In this document: piece after piece, positions 58,918 to 64,000 of the stretch
Position numbering within the stretch: the first letter of the stretch is position 1
Layout: each line of letters opens with the position of its first letter
Origin: Massilia sp. NR 4-1
GTDB lineage: Bacteria; Pseudomonadota; Gammaproteobacteria; Burkholderiales; Burkholderiaceae_D
NCBI RefSeq assembly: GCF_001191005.1
Contig: NZ_CP012201.1
Span: 6,076,001 to 6,140,000, forward strand
Reading direction: 5' to 3'
DNA: 64,000 bases
Program-made: the position numbers and the translations under genes
The notes under the pieces: model-generated
Told to the model about the DNA's origin: nothing
Seen by the model: only the letters and a program-made list of their open reading frames with translations
Databases searched by the model: none

Positions 58918-61490
58918 ACGGCCAGGTGAGCGCGAAAATGGGCGGGCAGATGGCTGCCGCGCTGGCGGGCGGACGCCGCGAGCCGGCGGCGCCGTCGCCG
59001 GGCTGGCGGCCCGTGGGCGGCGGCGCTTGCGGCCAGCTGGTGCGCGGTTTCGACTGGGCGGCCACCAGCCTGGGACCGATGGCGCAGTGGCCGGCGGGCT
59101 TGCGCAGCACGGTGGAGCTGGTGCTGAATTCGCCGATCGCCATGGTGCTGATGTGGGGGCCGGATCACATCATGATCTATAACGATGCCTATGCGATCGT
59201 CGCGGGCGGGCGCCATCCGGCGGCGCTGGGCGGCTCGGTGCCGCTGATCTGGCCCGAGGTGTGGGACTGGAACCAGGCAGTGCTGGAGGCGGGCTTTCGC
59301 GGCGAACCGCGCGAGCATCGCGGCGCCCACCTGGTCCTGGAACGCAACGGCGTGCCGGAAGACGTCTGGCTCGACCTGTATTACAGCCCGGTGCGCGATG
59401 GCGGCCAGGTGGGCGGCGTGCTGGGTACCGTGGTGGAGATCAGCGACCGCAAACAGGCCGAGCAAGCCCTGCGCACCAGCCAGGACCGCATGGCGGCCAT
59501 CTTCGGCCAGGCCTCGGTGGGCTTGGCGGAACTGGCCCTCGATGGGCGTTTCCGCCGCGTCAACGGCGCGCTGTGCCAGATGCTGGGGCGCGAGCGCGAC
59601 GAGCTGCTGGTCCTGCATATGGACGACATCATCCATCCCGACGATATGGACGAGAACCGGCGGCGCGTGGCGCGCCTGGTGGCCGACGGTACGCCCTTCA
59701 CGCTGGAAAAGCGCTACCGCAAGCCGGACGACAGCTGGGTCTGGATTTCCAGCAGCATGAGCCGCCTCGATGACGAACAAGGCCAGCCCCTGGCCCTGAT
59801 CGCCGTCAAGACCGACATCACCGAACGGCGCCGCGTGGAAGTGGCGCTGCGCGATCTGAACGACACGCTGGAACAGCGCGTCGGCCGCGAAATCGCGGAG
59901 CGCGACAAGGCCGAGGCGGCGCTGCGCCAGTCGCAAAAGATGGAGGCGGTGGGCCAGCTCACGGGCGGCGTGGCGCATGACTTCAACAATGTCCTGCAGA
60001 TCATCTCGGGCAGCCTGCAGATGCTGTCGCAGCAGCTGGACGAGGATGCGCTGGCGCGCAAGCGGCTCGGCATGGCGGTGGCGGCGGTGGAGCGCGGCGC
60101 CAAGCTGTCTTCGCAGTTGCTGGCCTTTGCCCGCCGCCAGCCCTTGCAGCCGGTGGTGGCCGACCTGGGCCGGCTGGTGACGAACATGGACGAGCTGCTG
60201 CGGCGCGCCCTGGGCGAGGCCATCGACATCGTCACCATCGGCGGCAGCGGCTTGTGGAATACGCTGGTCGATCCGGGCCAGATCGAGAATGTGATCCTCA
60301 ACCTGGCCATCAATGCGCGCGACGCCATGGGCGGCGCCGGCCGCCTGACCATCGAACTGGGCAACGCGGTGCTGGACGAGTACTACGTCAATAATCTGCT
60401 GGACGTGGCGTCGGGCCAGTATGTGCTGCTGTCGGTCAGCGACACCGGCTGCGGCATGGCACCCGAGGTGCTGGAGCGCGCCTTCGAACCCTTCTTCACC
60501 ACCAAGGCGGAAGGCGAGGGCACGGGCCTGGGCCTGTCCATGGCGTATGGCTTCGTCAAGCAAAGCCGCGGCCATATCAAGATCGTCAGCGAGCCAGGCC
60601 AGGGCACGACGGTGCGCATCTATCTGCCGCGCAGCATGCAGGCCGAAACGCTGGAGGCGGCCGAGGCTTCGTCCGCCGTCAGCGGCGGCAGCGAAACCGT
60701 GCTGGTGGTGGAGGACGATGCCGGCGTGCGCGGCGTGGTGGTCGATATGCTGCAAGCCTTGGGCTACCGCGTGCTGCAGGCGGAAGACGCGCAGCACGCC
60801 TTGCAGGTCCTGCAGGACGATGCCACCATCGATCTGCTGTTTACCGATGTCGTCATGCCCGGCCCGCTGCGCAGCACGGAGCTGGTGCGGCAGGCGCGCG
60901 AGAAGCTGCCGGATCTGGCGGTGCTGTTTACCTCCGGTTATCCGCAGGATGCCATCGTGCATGGCGGCCGCCTGGATGCCGGGGTCGAACTGCTGAGCAA
61001 ACCGTATAAGCGCGAAGACCTGGCGCGCAAGCTGCGCCAGGTGCTGCAGGCGCGCAGCCAGGCCATGCAGCAGCGCCGCCGCCAGCAGGAGATGGAGAGC
61101 CGCGACCGCCTGCTGCCGCCGCAGCCGGTGCTGCCGCATCACGGTTCGCTGCGCGTGCTGGTGGTGGAGGACAATCCCGATTCGCTGGAAATGGTGTGCG
61201 AGCTGGTGGGCATGCTGGGCCACACCGTGACCGGCGTCGGCGACGGCGAGCGCGCCTGGACGCTGCTGGAAGAGCAGGGCTTCGACATCCTGTTCACCGA
61301 TGTCAGCCTGCCCGGCATTTCCGGCATCGAGCTGGCGCGGCGCGCCCTGCGCGGCGGCTGCGCGCGCCGCATCATCTTCTCCACCGGTTACGGCAAGGAT
61401 GCGGTGGAGCAGCTCGATTTCAGCGCCAGCCTGCTGCGCAAACCCTACGATCTGGCCGATTTGCAGGCGGCGCTCGATATGCCGCTGTGA
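58914..61490 (+). CDS. PAS-domain hybrid histidine kinase with two receivers
   Basis: 858 residues. Two PAS-type regions (about 45-180 with MWGPDHIMIYNDAYAIVAGGRHPAALGG; about 190-320 with FGQASVGLAELALDGRFRRVNGALCQMLGRERDELL). HisKA with His355 (GGVAHDFNNVLQII), HATPase (NLAINARDAMGGAG, GEGTGLGLSMAYG), then receivers with Asp645 (LLFTDVVMPG) and Asp796 (ILFTDVSLPG). No membrane helix. It ends without an output domain. Confidence 0.93.
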   Translation: MNGQVSAKMGGQMAAALAGGRREPAAPSPGWRPVGGGACGQLVRGFDWAATSLGPMAQWPAGLRSTVELVLNSPIAMVLMWGPDHIMIYNDAYAIVAGGRHPAALGGSVPLIWPEVWDWNQAVLEAGFRGEPREHRGAHLVLERNGVPEDVWLDLYYSPVRDGGQVGGVLGTVVEISDRKQAEQALRTSQDRMAAIFGQASVGLAELALDGRFRRVNGALCQMLGRERDELLVLHMDDIIHPDDMDENRRRVARLVADGTPFTLEKRYRKPDDSWVWISSSMSRLDDEQGQPLALIAVKTDITERRRVEVALRDLNDTLEQRVGREIAERDKAEAALRQSQKMEAVGQLTGGVAHDFNNVLQIISGSLQMLSQQLDEDALARKRLGMAVAAVERGAKLSSQLLAFARRQPLQPVVADLGRLVTNMDELLRRALGEAIDIVTIGGSGLWNTLVDPGQIENVILNLAINARDAMGGAGRLTIELGNAVLDEYYVNNLLDVASGQYVLLSVSDTGCGMAPEVLERAFEPFFTTKAEGEGTGLGLSMAYGFVKQSRGHIKIVSEPGQGTTVRIYLPRSMQAETLEAAEASSAVSGGSETVLVVEDDAGVRGVVVDMLQALGYRVLQAEDAQHALQVLQDDATIDLLFTDVVMPGPLRSTELVRQAREKLPDLAVLFTSGYPQDAIVHGGRLDAGVELLSKPYKREDLARKLRQVLQARSQAMQQRRRQQEMESRDRLLPPQPVLPHHGSLRVLVVEDNPDSLEMVCELVGMLGHTVTGVGDGERAWTLLEEQGFDILFTDVSLPGISGIELARRALRGGCARRIIFSTGYGKDAVEQLDFSASLLRKPYDLADLQAALDMPL

Positions 61491-61585
61491 TGTCCTGCCG
61501 GGCAAGTGGACATCCGCCGTTCTCCTACGCGCGCACCGCTTAGCGTCCTATGGCGCACCGCCGCGCCGCGGCCTACATTGAGGGC

Positions 61586-63142
61586 ATGAAAACGGATGAG
61601 ATCATCGCTGCCTTGCCGCAGCCGGCGCCGCGCCTTGCGGCCCAGCAGCGCCGCCAGATCCAGCACCTGCTGCACCAGGTGTTCGGTCTGGAACGCCTGC
61701 GCCCCGGCCAGCAGGCTGTGCTCGACAATGTGCTGGCGGGCCGCGACACCCTGGCCCTGATGCCCACCGGCAGCGGCAAGTCGCTGTGCTACCAGCTGCC
61801 GGCCGCGATGCTGGACGGGACGGTGGTGGTGGTTTCGCCGCTGATCGCGCTGATGCAGGACCAGGCGGATAAATTGCAGGACACGGGGCTGGATGCGGCG
61901 CAGCTCAACAGCAGCCTGGCGCGCGCCGAGGAAGCGGCGGCGCTCGACAGCATCCGCGGCCGGCGCAGCGACATCGTGTTCTGCACGCCGGAGCGGCTGG
62001 CCACGCCGGAATTCCTGCAGCTCTTGCGGCATACGCCAATCGCCCTGCTGGTGGTGGACGAAGCGCATTGCATCTCGCAATGGGGCCATGATTTCCGCCC
62101 CGCTTATCTGGAGATCGGCGCGGCGCGCGCCGCCCTGGGACGCCCGCCGGTGCTGGCCCTGACGGCCACCGCCACCGATGAGGTGGTGGCCGATATCGCG
62201 CGCCAGCTCGACGCGCCCGGCCTGCATGTCGTCAACACCGGCATTTACCGCGCCAATCTGCATTACCGCGTGATCCAGAGCACCAATCCGCGCGAGAAGC
62301 TGGCATTGGCGCTGGAAATCGTGCGCGAAACGGCGGGCGCGGGCATCGTCTATGCCGCCACCGTCAAGGCGGCCGAGGAAGTCCATGCCTTGCTGCGCGA
62401 AGCCGGGGAAAGCGTGGCCTGCTACCACGGCAAGCTGCGGGCCGCCGAGCGCCGCCAGAACCAGCAGGCCTTCATGGACGGCGCATGCCGCGTGCTGGTG
62501 GCGACCAACGCTTTCGGCATGGGCATCGACAAGCCCGATATCCGGTTTGTACTGCATGTGCAGATCCCGGCCACGCTGGAAGCCTATTACCAGGAATCGG
62601 GCCGCGCCGGACGCGATGGCGCGGCGGCCGCCTGCACGCTGCTGTATCTGCATGAGGACAAACGCGTGCAGCAGTATTTCCTGGCGCGCGCGTATCCCTC
62701 GGCGGCGGAATTGCGCCAGGTGCATGAGGCAGTGTTGGCGCAGCCGGCCGGGCGTCTGGCCGATCTGAAAGCGGCCTTGCCGGGGATGGGCGACCTGCGT
62801 CTCAAGGTCTGCCTCAAGCTGCTCAAGGACGGACAACTGCTGCGGCAGAACCGCCAGCTCAGCTATATGGCCGGGAAGGCCGCCGCGACCGCCGCGCTGT
62901 TCGGTGCGCTGGCCGCCGGCTATGAGCAAAAACAGGAGCGCGACCGCGCCGCGCTGGAACAAATGGTAGGCTATGCGCAAAGCGGCTATTGCCGCTGGAA
63001 GCTGCTGCTCGATTATTTTGGCGACGAGACGGCCGGCGTCGAACGCTGCGGCGTGTGCGACAACTGCCTCGCGCCGCCGCAGGTGCAGCCCTTGCCGGGC
63101 GAACGGGAAGAGCGTATGCCGGCATCGGCCGCCGTTCTTTAA
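61586..63142 (+). CDS. recQ: RecQ-family ATP-dependent DNA helicase
   Basis: About 519 residues from ATG 61586. Walker A is TLALMPTGSGKSLCYQLP, the DEAH box VVDEAHCISQWGHDFRP, then IVYAATVKAAEEVHAL and QESGRAGRDG. A zinc-binding RQC part (GYCRWKLLLDYFGDE, ERCGVCDNCLAPP) follows; the HRDC domain of E. coli RecQ is absent, so it is of the shorter RecQ type. The ligase-associated exonuclease gene starts 20 bases downstream. Confidence 0.9.
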   Translation: MKTDEIIAALPQPAPRLAAQQRRQIQHLLHQVFGLERLRPGQQAVLDNVLAGRDTLALMPTGSGKSLCYQLPAAMLDGTVVVVSPLIALMQDQADKLQDTGLDAAQLNSSLARAEEAAALDSIRGRRSDIVFCTPERLATPEFLQLLRHTPIALLVVDEAHCISQWGHDFRPAYLEIGAARAALGRPPVLALTATATDEVVADIARQLDAPGLHVVNTGIYRANLHYRVIQSTNPREKLALALEIVRETAGAGIVYAATVKAAEEVHALLREAGESVACYHGKLRAAERRQNQQAFMDGACRVLVATNAFGMGIDKPDIRFVLHVQIPATLEAYYQESGRAGRDGAAAACTLLYLHEDKRVQQYFLARAYPSAAELRQVHEAVLAQPAGRLADLKAALPGMGDLRLKVCLKLLKDGQLLRQNRQLSYMAGKAAATAALFGALAAGYEQKQERDRAALEQMVGYAQSGYCRWKLLLDYFGDETAGVERCGVCDNCLAPPQVQPLPGEREERMPASAAVL

Positions 63143-63161
63143 CGGGGAGGATGGACGCGCC

Positions 63162-64000
63162 ATGTCCGATATGGTGGTCGTGCGCAAGGAGGGCCTGTTC
63201 TGCGTCCCGGGCGGCTTTTACATCGACCCGTGGCGGCCGGTGGAGCGCGCCGTCATCACGCACGCCCACAGCGACCATGCGCGCTTCGGCCATGGCCGTT
63301 ATCTGGCGGCAGCACCCGGCGTCGGCGTGCTCAAGGCGCGCCTGGGCGAGATCGCCGTGCAGGGGCTGGCGTACGGCGAACAGATCAAGCACCAGGGCGT
63401 GCGCATCTCGCTGCATCCAGCCGGCCATGTGCTGGGATCGGCCCAGGTGCGCATGGAGTGCGGCGGCGAAGTCTGGGTCGCCTCGGGCGACTACAAGGTC
63501 GAGAGCGACGCTACTTGCGCGCCTTTCGAACCGGTGCGCTGCCATACCTTCATCACCGAATCGACCTTCGGCCTGCCCATCTACCGCTGGGAACCGCAAC
63601 AGGAAACCTTGGCGCAGATCAATGCCTGGTGGCGCAAGAACGCCGCCGCCGGCCGCTGCAGCGTGATGCTGTGCTACTCCTTCGGCAAGGCGCAGCGCAT
63701 TCTCAGCGGGCTGGATGCGGGCATCGGCCCGATTGTCTGCCATGGCGCGGTGGAAGCGCTGAACCGCGTCTACCGCGCCGGCGGCGTGGCGCTGCCGCCA
63801 ACGCGGATGGTGCATGAAGTGGACAAGGCCGATCTGGCGCGTGCCATGGTGGTCGCGCCGCCATCGGCCGCCGGCTCGCCCTGGATACGGCGCTTCGGCG
63901 ATTTCAGCGACGCCTTTGCCAGCGGCTGGATGCTGCTGCGCGGCGCGCGCCGGCGGCGCGGCGTCGACCGCGGCTTCGTGCTGTCCGACCACGCCGACTG
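63162..64000 (+). CDS. Ligase-associated MBL-fold DNA exonuclease (3' end outside window)
   Basis: 279 residues are visible; the frame is open at the right edge. Metallo-beta-lactamase motif THAHSDHARFGHGRYLAA, then HPAGHVLGSAQVRME, GDYKVESDATCAPFEPV and the late FVLSDHADW, all typical of the SNM1-like exonuclease found with ATP-dependent DNA ligase and an Lhr-type helicase in ligase-associated repair cassettes. The remaining cassette genes would lie to the right. Confidence 0.9.
   Translation, partial: MSDMVVVRKEGLFCVPGGFYIDPWRPVERAVITHAHSDHARFGHGRYLAAAPGVGVLKARLGEIAVQGLAYGEQIKHQGVRISLHPAGHVLGSAQVRMECGGEVWVASGDYKVESDATCAPFEPVRCHTFITESTFGLPIYRWEPQQETLAQINAWWRKNAAAGRCSVMLCYSFGKAQRILSGLDAGIGPIVCHGAVEALNRVYRAGGVALPPTRMVHEVDKADLARAMVVAPPSAAGSPWIRRFGDFSDAFASGWMLLRGARRRRGVDRGFVLSDHAD

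Overview
The window is a high-GC proteobacterial chromosome segment. Gene order and protein similarity recalled from family knowledge (pyrG-kdsA-eno-ftsB; PHP nuclease-htpX-yciO-M50 protease-trpS-dapA-bamC; a DHA2 exporter; many TonB receptors) point to a betaproteobacterium of the Oxalobacteraceae, most like Massilia, Duganella or Janthinobacterium. No sequence search was possible, so genus is an inference.

Layout. 1-5.5 kb: a truncated surface 5'-nucleotidase-type lipoprotein under a textbook Pho box, a ParDE/RelBE-like toxin-antitoxin pair, a TonB receptor, a PhzF-family protein, and a low-GC two-gene insert (a 69-residue ORF coupled to a DUF2335 membrane protein broken by an in-frame amber codon). 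5.5-8.8 kb: dnaE2 behind a perfect LexA box, without imuA/imuB next to it. 8.8-16.4 kb: a lipoprotein, a GNAT protein, a Tat-exported deacetylase, a PRC-barrel protein and the housekeeping run pyrG-kdsA-eno-ftsB. 16.4-20.1 kb: an iron/heme module with a Fur-box-like site, a heme-type TonB receptor and a HemS-like protein that unexpectedly carries a signal peptide. 20.1-23.7 kb: a TonB receptor overlapping a Tat-exported glycerophosphodiesterase.

24.0-34.0 kb is the standout: a compact co-directional cluster of a thermostable-hemolysin/GNAT-like protein, an AMP-forming acyl ligase, a TauD-like Fe/2OG oxygenase, an AurF-type di-iron N-oxygenase, three darcynin-family small proteins, two SDR reductases, an AraC regulator, a DHA2 exporter and a ferredoxin. 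It has the parts list of a small-molecule pathway (activate, acylate, N-oxygenate, hydroxylate, reduce, export) but no PKS or NRPS. I regard it as the best candidate for an undescribed system.

34-50.8 kb is mostly conserved core: hslO, gamma carbonic anhydrase, an alpha/beta hydrolase, the PHP-to-bamC run, an Ala/Pro-rich lipoprotein, the ribosomal oxygenase ROXA with a PLD-like partner, slyD, and mutS with a calcineurin-like partner. 50.8-51.8 kb holds a decayed phage lysozyme and a DUF29 protein. 51.8-61.5 kb is signal transduction: a periplasmic solute-binding protein, a chemoreceptor, an HDOD protein, a LysR/aldo-keto reductase divergent pair, and two overlapping hybrid histidine kinases. 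The window ends with a RecQ-family helicase and the start of a ligase-associated MBL exonuclease. Three intergenic gaps carry dispersed palindromic repeats (GGTGCCTGACACC and GGGGTCTGACCCC cores). I saw no tRNA, rRNA, CRISPR array or intact insertion sequence.
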